From: G965222335 sp965222335
Lineage (GTDB): Bacteria > Pseudomonadota > Gammaproteobacteria > Pseudomonadales > Halieaceae
NCBI GenBank assembly: GCA_965222335.1
Contig: OZ244944.1
Location: 1,302,001-1,366,000, forward strand
DNA length: 64,000 nucleotides
Reading direction: 5' to 3'
Below, piece after piece: positions 52,405-61,742 of this stretch. The position numbers were made by a program, and so were the translations under genes. The notes beneath the pieces are model-generated. The model ran no database searches, was not told where the DNA came from, and was given only the letters and a program-made list of their open reading frames with translations. Within the stretch, counting starts at the first letter, position 1; every line of letters begins with the position of its first letter.

Positions 52405-54692
52405 GCCTTCATCGACGCCTTGACCGCCTCCGGGCTGATCGGCAGGTGGCGCACCCGGGCGCCGACCGCGGCATAGATGGCGTTGCCGATCGCCGGCCCC
52501 ACCACCGTGGTGCCCGGCTCGCCGAGGCCGACCGCCTGTTCATCGCTGTCGACAAAGGCAATATCCATATCCGGTACGTCACCCATGCGCAGCGGGGTAT
52601 AGGTATCCAGGTTGCGATCCTTTACCTGGCCGTCAACAAACTCGGTACCCTCGTGGAGGGCCATGCTCACGCCCCAGAGGGCCGCGCCCTCGGTCTGCGC
52701 CAGGGCCCCGTCCGGATGCACGATGGTGCCGGCGTCGAGCACCAGGTTGAGTTTCTCGAGCTTTACCTTGCCGCTCTCACGGTCCACGTGTACCCGCGCC
52801 ACACAGGCGGTCCAGGTCGGCATATCCCGCTCCTGGCCGAAGGTCACCGCAACGCCCATGCCGGTGTCCGCGGGCAGTTCCGCGCCCCAGTCCGCGCGCC
52901 TGGCGACTTCCTGCAATACGTTGGCCAGGCGGCTCGCCCCGCCCACTGAATTGGGCGCACTGCCGGCATTCTTGCCGGTAGCCTTGAGCCGGGCCAGGCG
53001 GAATGCCACCGGGTCCGCACCACTGCGATGCGCCAGCTCATCGATAAAGGACTCCACGGCCCAGTTGGTCCAGCCGGGACCCACCGAGCGCAGCCAGCCC
53101 GGGCGGAAGGTCCGGTTGGCCAGGTCGTTGGACACGGCCCGCACCCGGTGGGAGCCCACCGTGTACCAGTGGTCGGCACCGTTGATCGAGAAGGGGTCGT
53201 ACTTTTCTCCGTTCTTGCCCTCGCCCATGAAGAAGTCCGCCATCACCTGCGTCGGCCAGCCGGCTGCCGCATGGTGTTGCATGCCGGTAATCTGCTGCTT
53301 CTGGTCCAGGGCGGCACTGACGCGCTGCACCGAGGGGGAGCGCACCGAATCCATGCGTGAGTCATCCTCCCGCGACAGCACAACCTTGACCGGCTTACCC
53401 AGGGCCTGGGCCGCCAGCAGCGCGGGTACGCCGTAGTCGCCATTGAGGCGACGACCAAAGCCCCCACCCAGCAGGTAGGTCTTCATCAGGATCTGCTCTT
53501 CAGGCACGCCCAGCGCCTGCGCATACCAGGGGATCGCCAGGGACTGCCACTGGTTGCCGGTGTGCAGCTCCCAGATGCCGTCTTCCCGCTGCAGCGCCAG
53601 CGCATTCACCGGCTCCATCTGGAAGTGCAGCACGCTCGCGGTGGTGTACTCCCGGGCAAACACCTCCTGCGCATTGGCGAAGGCATCATCGACCCCGGCA
53701 TCATCCACCAGCAGCGAGCCCGACTCCCCATCCAGCAGTTTTCTCGCATGCGCCTGGATATCCTGCTCGGACACCTCAGCCGTCTCACCGGTCTTGTACT
53801 TGACGGTCACCTGCTTCTCCGCCGCGAGGGCGGCGTGATAGCTATCGGCGATCACCAGCGCCCAGGCTGGCGTGTTGCCCGTGGGGTCCTCCAGCTTCAG
53901 GGTCTGCTGGTAGCCTGGTACCGATTTCGCCTTGCTGTCGTCGATGCTGACGATACTGCAGCCGTTACGGGTGGGCGGCAGGATGGGCTTGGCATACACC
54001 ATGCCCTCGACTTCCGCGTCGATGCCGTAAACCGTCTCGCCGCGGGTCTTGGCGGGAATATCCAGAGCCTTGAATTCGCCGCCCAGCAGCTGGCGCGCGG
54101 CGGGCTTCTTGATCGGCAACTCGGCCAGCTCCTCCTCCGTGAAGCTGCGCTCGAAGCTGCCGCGACGCACGATTTCCGCGTAGCTGAGGCGCTGGTCGCC
54201 GGCGATCACCGCGCTGTTCTCGGCGCGGCATTCGGATGCCGGCACCCCGAGCAGCTTCGCGCCGGCCTCGACCAGGGCGATGCGCCCCGCGGCGCCCGCC
54301 CGCGAGAGCAAATCAAAGTTCTGCCACACCGACCAGCTGCCGCCGGTGACCCGGTAGCCCCAGTCAGGACCGCTATCGACATGGACCAGGCGCACGTGGT
54401 CCCAGTTCGCCGCCAGCTCCTCGGCGACGATTCGCGCCAGCGCGGTACCCACGTGCTGGCCCATCTCCGCTTCGGCGACGTTGACTGCAATGCCGCCTTC
54501 GCGGTCAATGCTGTACCAGACAGTCGGGGCGAAGGCCTCGGCGTCCGCCGCCCGGGCTGCGCCCGGGGTGAGCAGCGCTGCCGGTGCCAGGGACAGGGCG
54601 AAACCGCTGGCGGTAGCGGCGACCAGGAAGCCGCGGCGGGAAATGCCCGGTGCCAGGCGCCGGTTTTTCTGCAAATGCGCGAGCTTACCCAT
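52401..54692 (-). CDS. Molybdopterin-binding subunit, isoquinoline 1-oxidoreductase-like (IorB)
   Basis: 763 residues from ATG 54692; the open frame to 54884 is inside the partner gene. Twin-arginine signal SRRGFLVAATASG suggests export with its small subunit. Xanthine-oxidase-family molybdenum domains with the two-part organisation of IorB. Members hydroxylate N-heteroaromatics or oxidise aldehydes. Substrate unknown. The stop overlaps EthD-like gene end by 4 bases. Its start overlaps IorA by 8 bases. Confidence 0.92.
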   Translation of the reverse strand: MGKLAHLQKNRRLAPGISRRGFLVAATASGFALSLAPAALLTPGAARAADAEAFAPTVWYSIDREGGIAVNVAEAEMGQHVGTALARIVAEELAANWDHVRLVHVDSGPDWGYRVTGGSWSVWQNFDLLSRAGAAGRIALVEAGAKLLGVPASECRAENSAVIAGDQRLSYAEIVRRGSFERSFTEEELAELPIKKPAARQLLGGEFKALDIPAKTRGETVYGIDAEVEGMVYAKPILPPTRNGCSIVSIDDSKAKSVPGYQQTLKLEDPTGNTPAWALVIADSYHAALAAEKQVTVKYKTGETAEVSEQDIQAHARKLLDGESGSLLVDDAGVDDAFANAQEVFAREYTTASVLHFQMEPVNALALQREDGIWELHTGNQWQSLAIPWYAQALGVPEEQILMKTYLLGGGFGRRLNGDYGVPALLAAQALGKPVKVVLSREDDSRMDSVRSPSVQRVSAALDQKQQITGMQHHAAAGWPTQVMADFFMGEGKNGEKYDPFSINGADHWYTVGSHRVRAVSNDLANRTFRPGWLRSVGPGWTNWAVESFIDELAHRSGADPVAFRLARLKATGKNAGSAPNSVGGASRLANVLQEVARRADWGAELPADTGMGVAVTFGQERDMPTWTACVARVHVDRESGKVKLEKLNLVLDAGTIVHPDGALAQTEGAALWGVSMALHEGTEFVDGQVKDRNLDTYTPLRMGDVPDMDIAFVDSDEQAVGLGEPGTTVVGPAIGNAIYAAVGARVRHLPISPEAVKASMKA

Positions 54693-55164
54693 GGTCGGCC
54701 ACCTCCGCGGCGTTGTAGGCCAGGTCGGAAGCGGCCTGTTTGATGGCCTTGCGTATCCGGGTATAGGCCATGCAGCGACACAGGTTGCCCTGCATCTGGT
54801 CAGTAATCTGCTCATCGCTGGGGTTCGGATACTGCTGCAACAGACTGGCCGCCTGCATGATCTGGCCTGACTGGCAATAGCCACACTGGGGCGCCTGGGC
54901 CTCGACCCAGGCCGCCTGCAGCGGGTGGTCCAGGCCCTCGATGGTGGTAATCTCGCCGCCCGCGGCTGCGGACACGGGCATGCTGCAGGAGCGCTGGGCC
55001 ACGCCGTTCACGTGCACGGTGCAGGCGCCGCACAGGCCAATGCCGCAACCGAACTTGGTGCCTTTCAGCTTGAGCTCATCGCGAATCACCCAGAGGAGTG
55101 CCGTGTCACCGGGCACCTCCACTGACACTTCGCGTCCATTGATCCTGAAACTGGTTGCCGTCAT
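54685..55164 (-). CDS. (2Fe-2S)-binding subunit, IorA-like
   Basis: 159 residues, no signal peptide: it would ride with the twin-arginine partner. Plant-type cluster CGIGLCGAC at the N-terminal half and second cluster CGYCQSGQ with CRC in the C-terminal half. Passes electrons from the Mo site. First gene of a two-gene operon. Confidence 0.94.
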   Translation of the reverse strand: MTATSFRINGREVSVEVPGDTALLWVIRDELKLKGTKFGCGIGLCGACTVHVNGVAQRSCSMPVSAAAGGEITTIEGLDHPLQAAWVEAQAPQCGYCQSGQIMQAASLLQQYPNPSDEQITDQMQGNLCRCMAYTRIRKAIKQAASDLAYNAAEVADHG

Positions 55165-55295
55165 CGCACCGCCCCGCTGGAGAATTCAACCTCCAGTGTA
55201 GTCAGCTGGTATGACATGTTCCAACGATTGGCCCGGAAATCGCGGCAGACGGTCCCTGGCCGGCCTGGGCGCTTGCCGTATCCGTGCCCGCTTAC

Positions 55296-55462
55296 CTAGC
55301 AGCCTGTCGAACTTAGGATCATCTGCTGCGGCTGATGGGAATCGGTCCAGAATCCCGCTCGTTCTCGTTAAATAGTCACCACTATTCGCCTCAAACGATC
55401 AAAATTCTGTCCTCGATTCCCACACGCCTCGCGACGATGCCCTAAGTCCGACAGGCTGCTAG
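55296..55462. mobile_element. MITE-like element with 22-base terminal inverted repeats
   Basis: 167 bases. Termini 55296-55317 and 55441-55462 are inverted repeats with one mismatch (they begin CTAGCAGCCTGTCG). Both ends carry CTAG, which may be the target duplicated on insertion. The inside is also self-complementary (GGGAATCG / CGATTCCC and AATAGT / ACTATT), so the whole folds as a hairpin. No coding frame. It lies 35 bases before the next ATG and may carry or cut its promoter. The other gene-free bases (55165-55295) show nothing recognisable. Confidence 0.85.
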
Positions 55463-55497
55463 ACTGGAGCCCATCCCAAACCGAGGAAAACCGGCCT

Positions 55498-56514
55498 ATG
55501 GCATACCGCAGCCAGCAGTGGCTTCTGCAATCAAGACCCACCGGCGCCGTGCGCGAAGATAATTTTTCCCTGCATGAGGTCAGCGTCGACCCGGAGGGCC
55601 TGGAGACGGGCGAAGTCGTGGTCAAGACCCTGTGCCTCGGCTTCGAGCCGGCCATGCGGGGCTGGCTGGATGACGTCCGGAGTTACCTGCCGCCGGTGCA
55701 GATCGGGGAGGTCATGCGCGCCCCCGCGGTCTGCCGGGTGGTGGCCAGCCGCAACCCCGAGCTGCCCGAGGGCGCCCTGCTGATGGGCTTCCACGGCTGG
55801 CAGGAATACGCGCGGCTGTCCGCGAGTGCGGCGGCCACCTTCAACCGCCTGCCGGAGGGCACCCCGCCCACCATGGCCCTGTCGATCATGGGAGGCACCA
55901 GCCTGACCGCCTGGTTTGGCCTGATCGAGGTGGGCAAGGTAAAAGCCGGGGAGACAGTCCTGGTGTCGGGGGCCGCTGGTGCCACCGGCTCGGTGGTCTG
56001 CCAGCTGGCCCTCGCCCGCGGCTGCCGGGTGATCGGGATCGCCGGCGGCGAGGAGAAGCTCGCCTGGCTGCGCGAGGAATGCGGCGTCAGCGAACTGATC
56101 GACTACAAGAGCCAGCCAATCGCCGAGACGCTGTCGCAACTCTGCCCGGATGGCGTCGACCTGTTCTTTGACAACGTGGGGGCCGGGACCCTGGAAGCGG
56201 GCATCGACAACATGCGGGACCACGGCCGCATCGTGCTGTGCGGCGCAATTGCCGACTACAACAGTGAGAACCCCCGGGGTCCCGGCAATATGTTCCAGAT
56301 TATCGCCCGGCGCCTGCAGATCAACGGTTTTATCATGCTCGACTACATCGAACGGTCCCAGGAGGCAATCGACGACCTGCTGACGCTACTCGGCGAAGGC
56401 AGGCTCGCCTGGCGGGAAGACGTGCAGCACGGCTTTGAGAATATTCCCGCCACCCTGCTGCGCCTGTTCAGCGGCGAAAACCGCGGCAAGCAGCTGCTCT
56501 CGCTCGAGGACTAG
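55498..56514 (+). CDS. NADP-dependent oxidoreductase (PTGR/leukotriene B4 12-hydroxydehydrogenase-like)
   Basis: 338-residue MDR protein without zinc. Cofactor motif VSGAAGATGSVVCQLA near 160, DYKSQP and DNVGAGTLEAG. The family reduces alpha,beta-unsaturated ketones and aldehydes (2-alkenal reductase). It may remove reactive alkenals from lipid oxidation. Ends 9 bases before the convergent MopE/CAP gene. Confidence 0.92.
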   Translation: MAYRSQQWLLQSRPTGAVREDNFSLHEVSVDPEGLETGEVVVKTLCLGFEPAMRGWLDDVRSYLPPVQIGEVMRAPAVCRVVASRNPELPEGALLMGFHGWQEYARLSASAAATFNRLPEGTPPTMALSIMGGTSLTAWFGLIEVGKVKAGETVLVSGAAGATGSVVCQLALARGCRVIGIAGGEEKLAWLREECGVSELIDYKSQPIAETLSQLCPDGVDLFFDNVGAGTLEAGIDNMRDHGRIVLCGAIADYNSENPRGPGNMFQIIARRLQINGFIMLDYIERSQEAIDDLLTLLGEGRLAWREDVQHGFENIPATLLRLFSGENRGKQLLSLED

Positions 56515-56523
56515 CGCGAAGCC

Positions 56524-58167
56524 TCAGCGGGCGCGGCCAAATACCTGGGTCCAGTAAATCCCGTAGGTGCTCGCGGCGTTGCTCACACTGGCGGCGCCGA
56601 AGTCGTCGAAGCCCGCGTGCATCAGGTTACTGCAATGGCCCGGGCTGTTGATCCAGGCCTGCATGACGGCACTGACCGAGACATAGCCCGCGGCAACATT
56701 CTCGCCATAGCTCGACCAGCGATAGCCCGCCTCGCTCACGCGATCCCCCGGCGAGGAGCCATCCGAGCCCTGATGCCCCATAAAGTCCTGGCTGGCCATG
56801 TCGCTGCTGTGGGCGAGGGCCGCCGAGCGCAACCCGCAACTCCAGGCCAGGGGTGGCGCCGCGGGATAGGACTGCGTGCCGCAGGTCTGTGCGGTAGCGC
56901 GGAAGCTGTTCACTGCCTCCAGCATTGCGGCCATTTCACCAGACAGCGAGCAATCTCCGGAAGCACCGCCGCCCGCGCCGTCACCGCCACTGCCAGCGTC
57001 CTGCTCCTCGTCACTTTCCTCTTCCTCCGGCGGCACGCGGTCATCCACCGGGTCGCAGGCGTCCCCGAGGCCATCGCCGTCGACATCGCTCTGGCCGGGA
57101 TTGTAGGCATCGACGCAGTTGTCGCCGCTCACGGTCACATAGCCGGGCGGCGCCTGGATATCGCGGACAAAGTCGTTGGCGTCCCCGAGGCCATCACCGT
57201 CGCGGTCACGGTAGTAATTGCGCGGCGAGAAACCTTCGTCCACCAGCCCGTCACAGTCGTTGTCTGCGCTGTCCACGACCTCGGTAGCCGCGGGTGATAT
57301 TGCAGCGTTGCCGTCATCGCAATCCGCATCGTTATCAACATAGCCCGGCATCGGCTCAAAGGCATCCACAAACTCCCGCTGGCCACCAAAGCCGTCGCCA
57401 TCCACATCCCGGTAATAGCGCAACTGCGCCTCGTCCACGCTGCCATCGCAGTCGTTGTCACGACCGTCTGCGCGCTCAGGCGCATCCGGGTGGTCATCGG
57501 CATTGGCATCGTTGCAGTCCAGGCTGTTGTCCACGTAGCCCGCTGGCGCCTTGCGCTCCAGGATGCTTGCCAGGGGGTTGCCAAAGCCGTCCCCGTCGGC
57601 GTCCTCAAAGAAGCGGGTACTGCTGAAGCCCTCGTCCACTTTGCCATTGCAATTGGTATCGCGGCCGTCGCGACGCTCGCGAATGTGGGGACGCACGCTG
57701 GCATCGGCGTCGTCGCAGTCACCCTTGATCATCACATGGCCCCGGGGCTTACTCGCCGACATGACCTTCTCCAGGGGCGAGCCGAAGTGATCGCCATCGC
57801 GGTCGCGGAACCAGGGTCTTACCCGGGTGGTGGATTCAAACACGGCCCACACGGGTACATCGCCATCGAGCTCGCTGTGCTCCTCCGGCAGCGGCGCCAC
57901 GCTGAGCTCGCAAACCGGTGTGGGAAACCGCGTGCACAGGCCCTTCCAGCGGACAAAACGGTAGCCCTCGGCAGGGACGGCGGTCAGGGTGTCAGTGGCA
58001 TGCTCGGTAATCTCAAACGCGCATTCCGCCTGGCTGCAGTCAAAGCGCCCTGAGGTGGAGAGGATCTGACCCTTGTGATCCGTGGTGATCACCAGGCGAC
58101 AGCCGCCTGTCAGCAACAACAGGCCAAGCAGGAGGGCACGGGGCCACCAGGATTTGACGTCGATCAT
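56524..58167 (-). CDS. Lipoprotein with MopE-type metal-binding repeats and a CAP domain
   Basis: 547 residues. Lipobox LTGGC with lipidated C23. A beta-rich region (30-110) then four repeats of about 55 residues (DRDGDHFG..., GYVDN..DCDD..., DNDCDG.VDEG) of the MopE/Cu-binding type with Ca-like DxDGDG loops, one thrombospondin type-3-like motif (DVDGDGLGDACD), an acidic Gly linker, and a C-terminal CAP/SCP domain (HSSDMASQDFMGHQ, YGENVAAG, WINSPGHCSNLM). Function unknown; probably a surface or periplasmic metal-binding protein. Confidence 0.9.
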   Translation of the reverse strand: MIDVKSWWPRALLLGLLLLTGGCRLVITTDHKGQILSTSGRFDCSQAECAFEITEHATDTLTAVPAEGYRFVRWKGLCTRFPTPVCELSVAPLPEEHSELDGDVPVWAVFESTTRVRPWFRDRDGDHFGSPLEKVMSASKPRGHVMIKGDCDDADASVRPHIRERRDGRDTNCNGKVDEGFSSTRFFEDADGDGFGNPLASILERKAPAGYVDNSLDCNDANADDHPDAPERADGRDNDCDGSVDEAQLRYYRDVDGDGFGGQREFVDAFEPMPGYVDNDADCDDGNAAISPAATEVVDSADNDCDGLVDEGFSPRNYYRDRDGDGLGDANDFVRDIQAPPGYVTVSGDNCVDAYNPGQSDVDGDGLGDACDPVDDRVPPEEEESDEEQDAGSGGDGAGGGASGDCSLSGEMAAMLEAVNSFRATAQTCGTQSYPAAPPLAWSCGLRSAALAHSSDMASQDFMGHQGSDGSSPGDRVSEAGYRWSSYGENVAAGYVSVSAVMQAWINSPGHCSNLMHAGFDDFGAASVSNAASTYGIYWTQVFGRAR

Positions 58168-58254
58168 AAGCGCAGGCTCGGCACCGCTGAAACGGTGACT
58201 CTCTATTCAACACCTGCTCATTGGAACCAGCCCCGGAGGTGCAATCCAGCATTT

Positions 58255-58317
58255 TCTGGAGTTTTCTCCAGATTCTGCCGCCAGCATGCGCCCCGGGCTG
58301 GCGCGCCCCGGGCTGGC
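58255..58317. repeat. Hairpin plus perfect 15-base tandem repeat
   Basis: A hairpin TCTGGAG-TTTT-CTCCAGA (58255-58272) is followed by two perfect tandem copies of GCGCCCCGGGCTGGC (58288-58302 and 58303-58317), which end 1 base before the ABC ATPase stop. Without a T-run on the relevant strand, termination is not certain. Confidence 0.55.
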
Positions 58318-58318
58318 G

Positions 58319-59905
58319 TCACTCGACCAGGGCGCGCCCTGGAATAGCCTGCAGAAGCTGGCGGGTATAGTCCTGCCGGGGGTTGTTGAACAGCTGGTCA
58401 CCGGTGCCCTGTTCGACGATCTTTCCCTGGAAAAGCACGATGATACGGTCCGCGATCTGCCGCACCACGGCCAGGTCGTGAGACACGAACAGCATGGTCA
58501 GGCCGTATTCGCGGCCCAGGTCGAGCATCAGATCCAGAATCTGCGCCTGGATGGTCACATCCAGTGCCGACACCGGCTCGTCTGCCACCACGAACTCGGG
58601 GCGGGTCGCCAGGGCCCGGCCGATGGCAATGCGCTGGCGCTGGCCACCGGAGAACTCGTGCGGGTACTTGCGCACAAAAGCGCGGGCCAGGCCCACGTCA
58701 TCCATCAGCTTGAGCACGCCCCCGGCGACGCTCTTGCGGGTTTCCATGCCGTGCAACAGCAGCGGCTCGGCGAGGGTATCAAACACCGTCATCCGCGGAT
58801 TAAGCGAGGCAAAGGGATCCTGGAAAATCATCTGCATGCGCCGGCGCATGGTTTTCAGGGCCTTGCCCTGGAGCGCGGTGACGTCGGTACCGTCAAACTC
58901 GACCTCACCGCTGGTCACGGGCACCAGGCGCAGCAGTGAGCGACCGATCGTGGATTTGCCGCTACCGGACTCGCCCACCAGCCCCAGCAACTCGCCGCGC
59001 CGAATCTCGAAGCTGACGTCGTTCACCGCCTTCACCGTCTCGCCCTTGTCCACATCAAACCAGGTGCACAGGCTGCGCACGCTGACCAGCGGCTCGGACG
59101 CCTGGTTCGCGGCAATTTTATGACCGTGGGGAATGGCATCCAGCAGTTTGCGGGTGTAGGGGTGGCTGGCGTGGTGAAAAATCGCCGCACTACCGCCCGC
59201 TTCGACGATCTTGCCCTGCTGCATAACGCAGATCTCGTCGGCGATATCGGCCACCACGGCGAGGTCGTGACTGATAAAAATCACGCCGATGTCCCGCTTG
59301 CGCTGCAGATCGGCGATGAGCTGCAGGATCTGGGCCTGTATCGTCACGTCCAGCGCCGTGGTCGGCTCGTCGGCGATCAGCAGTTTGGGCTCGTTGATCA
59401 GCGCCATCGCGATCATGACGCGCTGGCGCATGCCGCCGGAGAATTCGTGGGGGAAGCTGTCGATGGTGCTTTCGGGGTCGCGAATACCCACCTCACCGAG
59501 GAGTTCAATCGCGCGCTCGCGGGCTTCAGCCTTGCTCGCACCCCGGTGGTAGACCAAAGGTTCGATCATCTGGTCACCGATGGTCATGTAGGGGTTCAGG
59601 CAGGTCATCGGGTCCTGGAAAATCATCGCGATGTCGCGCCCGCGGATTTTGCGCAGGTCCCGCTCGGACATTTGCAGCAGGTCCTCGCCGGCGAACAGCG
59701 CCTCGCCGCCGTCGATCCTGCCCGGGGGGCTGGGCACGAGACCGAGCATGCTGTAGCAGGCGACCGACTTGCCGGAACCGGACTCGCCGATGATCGCGGT
59801 GATCTTGCCGGTCTCCACGCTGAAGCTGATGCCATCGACCGCCTTGTTCACCCCGTTGCGGGTGACAAAGCTGACTTCCAGGTTGTTCACTTCCAGTAAG
59901 GCCAT
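58319..59905 (-). CDS. Peptide ABC transporter, fused double ATPase (YejF-like)
   Basis: 528 residues containing two full ABC cassettes, equal to DppD and DppF joined. First cassette: GESGSGKSV, FSGGMRQR; second: GESGSGKST, FSGGQRQR; each has an oligopeptide/dipeptide C-terminal region. Energises uptake through the next two permeases. Last of the minus-strand oppA-B-C-ATPase order. Confidence 0.95.
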   Translation of the reverse strand: MALLEVNNLEVSFVTRNGVNKAVDGISFSVETGKITAIIGESGSGKSVACYSMLGLVPSPPGRIDGGEALFAGEDLLQMSERDLRKIRGRDIAMIFQDPMTCLNPYMTIGDQMIEPLVYHRGASKAEARERAIELLGEVGIRDPESTIDSFPHEFSGGMRQRVMIAMALINEPKLLIADEPTTALDVTIQAQILQLIADLQRKRDIGVIFISHDLAVVADIADEICVMQQGKIVEAGGSAAIFHHASHPYTRKLLDAIPHGHKIAANQASEPLVSVRSLCTWFDVDKGETVKAVNDVSFEIRRGELLGLVGESGSGKSTIGRSLLRLVPVTSGEVEFDGTDVTALQGKALKTMRRRMQMIFQDPFASLNPRMTVFDTLAEPLLLHGMETRKSVAGGVLKLMDDVGLARAFVRKYPHEFSGGQRQRIAIGRALATRPEFVVADEPVSALDVTIQAQILDLMLDLGREYGLTMLFVSHDLAVVRQIADRIIVLFQGKIVEQGTGDQLFNNPRQDYTRQLLQAIPGRALVE

Positions 59906-59910
59906 TGCGA

Positions 59911-60798
59911 TCAGTCCCTGGAGCCGCGAACGTCCAGCGCATCGCGCAGGCCATCGCCGAGAAAGTTAAGGCAGAAGAGGGTCAGGGACAGGGCAATCCC
60001 CGGGAAAATCAGCAGCCAGGGATACTCCTCCATGGTCTCTGCCCCGTAGGAAATCAGCAGGCCCCAGGAGGTCTGGGGGGGCTGCACGCCGAGCCCAAGG
60101 AAACTCAGGAAGGCCTCGGTCAGCATCACCGCGGGAATCGTCAGCGTGGTGTAGACAATGATCGGGCCCAGGGCATTGGGCACGATGTGCCGGCGGATAA
60201 TCGCCGCGGGCGACAGGCCCAGGGAGATCGCCGCCTCGACAAATTCTTGCTGGCGCAGGGACTGCACCTGCCCGCGCATGATCCGCGCCATGGTCAGCCA
60301 CTCGACCGCGCCGATGGCCAGGAACAGCAGCAGCATGTTGCGCCCGAACACCACCATCAGCAGGACGATAAAGATCATGAAAGGCAGGGCGTAGAGTATG
60401 TCCACAAGGCGCATCATCACCGCGTCCACCCGCCCGCCGACGTATCCTGCAATCGCACCCCAGGCAACACCGATCAGCAGGGCGACCGCCGTGGCGATAA
60501 AGCCCACCGCCAGGGAGACGCGCCCGCCGTAGAGGATCTGGGTCAGCAGGTCGCGCCCGAAAATATCGGTGCCCAGCCAGTGGGCCGCAGAGGGCGGCGA
60601 GGCGCCGAGGTCCAGGTTCTGGGCATCGTAGGCATAGGGGGCGATCCAGGGCGTCAGCAAAGCCACCACGATAAACAGGCTGATCACCACCAGGCCAAAC
60701 AATGCCAGCCGGTTCTTGCGCAGGCGGTGCCAGGCGTCCTTCCACAGGGAGGTCCCCTCCTCGGCCGCGGCAATATCTGTCAACACGTCGGTATTCAT
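59911..60798 (-). CDS. Peptide ABC transporter permease (OppC-like)
   Basis: 295 residues from ATG 60798, which overlaps the OppB stop (ATGA); the longer frame to 60840 is inside oppB. About six helices with the EAA loop (EAAISLGLSPAAIIRRHI). OppC-type N-terminal extension is present. Confidence 0.94.
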   Translation of the reverse strand: MNTDVLTDIAAAEEGTSLWKDAWHRLRKNRLALFGLVVISLFIVVALLTPWIAPYAYDAQNLDLGASPPSAAHWLGTDIFGRDLLTQILYGGRVSLAVGFIATAVALLIGVAWGAIAGYVGGRVDAVMMRLVDILYALPFMIFIVLLMVVFGRNMLLLFLAIGAVEWLTMARIMRGQVQSLRQQEFVEAAISLGLSPAAIIRRHIVPNALGPIIVYTTLTIPAVMLTEAFLSFLGLGVQPPQTSWGLLISYGAETMEEYPWLLIFPGIALSLTLFCLNFLGDGLRDALDVRGSRD

Positions 60799-61730
60799 GC
60801 GCCCCCCGCGAACTGGTGGCGCAGGCGCGGGTTCATCCACGCCGCGATGATGTCCGATAGCAGGTTGAACAGGACAATCAGGGTGGACAGGAACACCGTG
60901 GTACCCAGGATCATGGTGTAGTCACGATTAAACGCCGCCTGCACGTAAAACCGGCCGAGCCCCGGGATCTGGAAGATGGTCTCCACCACAAAGGAACCTG
61001 CGAGCAGGCCGGCGAAGGCCGGGCCGAGGAAGGCCACCATGGGCAGCAGGCCGCCGCGCAGGGAGTGCCGGATGACCACCTGCCACTCGGGGAGGCCCTT
61101 GGCGCGCGCGGTGCGGATGTAATCCTGGGACAGGACCTCCAGCATCCCGGCGCGGGATAGCCGGGCAATATAGGCCGCATAGGCCGCCCCCAGGGTCAGG
61201 CTGGGGAGCAGTTTGTCCCCCGGGAGGTCCCCCCAGCCCGATACCGGCAGCCACTCCAGGCGAATACCGAAGACCAGCACCAGCAGGGGGCCCAGGAGGA
61301 AGGTTGGCATGCAGATACCGATCATGGCCGCGGTCATGGGAATGTAGTCCTGGGCCGAATTCGGTTTCAGTGAGGCGATGATACCTGCCAGCGCACCGAT
61401 GCCGATCGCGACCAACAGGGCATACAGGCCCAGCTCGGCGGTGACGGGCAGCCCCGCGCCGATCAGCTCATTCACCGAGCGCCCCGGATACTTGAAGGAG
61501 GGGCCCATATCGCCCCGGGCGAGGTCACCGAGGTAGGCGACATACTGGCTGAACAGCGGCTGGTCCAGGCGGTACTGCTTTTCCAGCGCCGCCTTGACCT
61601 CGGGGATGACGGCCTTCTCCGCGTCGAAGGGCCCCCCGGGCGCCACCCGCACCAGGAAAAACGTCACCGTGATCACGGTGAGGATCACCGGTACCGCCTG
61701 CAGCAATCTGCCGCCGATAAATCGCCACAT
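60795..61730 (-). CDS. Peptide ABC transporter permease (OppB-like)
   Basis: 311 residues, six helices; N-terminal MWRFIGGRLLQAVPVILTVI is the family signature and the EAA region is YIRTARAKGLPEWQVVIRH. Forms the channel with OppC. Confidence 0.95.
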   Translation of the reverse strand: MWRFIGGRLLQAVPVILTVITVTFFLVRVAPGGPFDAEKAVIPEVKAALEKQYRLDQPLFSQYVAYLGDLARGDMGPSFKYPGRSVNELIGAGLPVTAELGLYALLVAIGIGALAGIIASLKPNSAQDYIPMTAAMIGICMPTFLLGPLLVLVFGIRLEWLPVSGWGDLPGDKLLPSLTLGAAYAAYIARLSRAGMLEVLSQDYIRTARAKGLPEWQVVIRHSLRGGLLPMVAFLGPAFAGLLAGSFVVETIFQIPGLGRFYVQAAFNRDYTMILGTTVFLSTLIVLFNLLSDIIAAWMNPRLRHQFAGGA

Positions 61731-61742
61731 CAGTCAACCACC

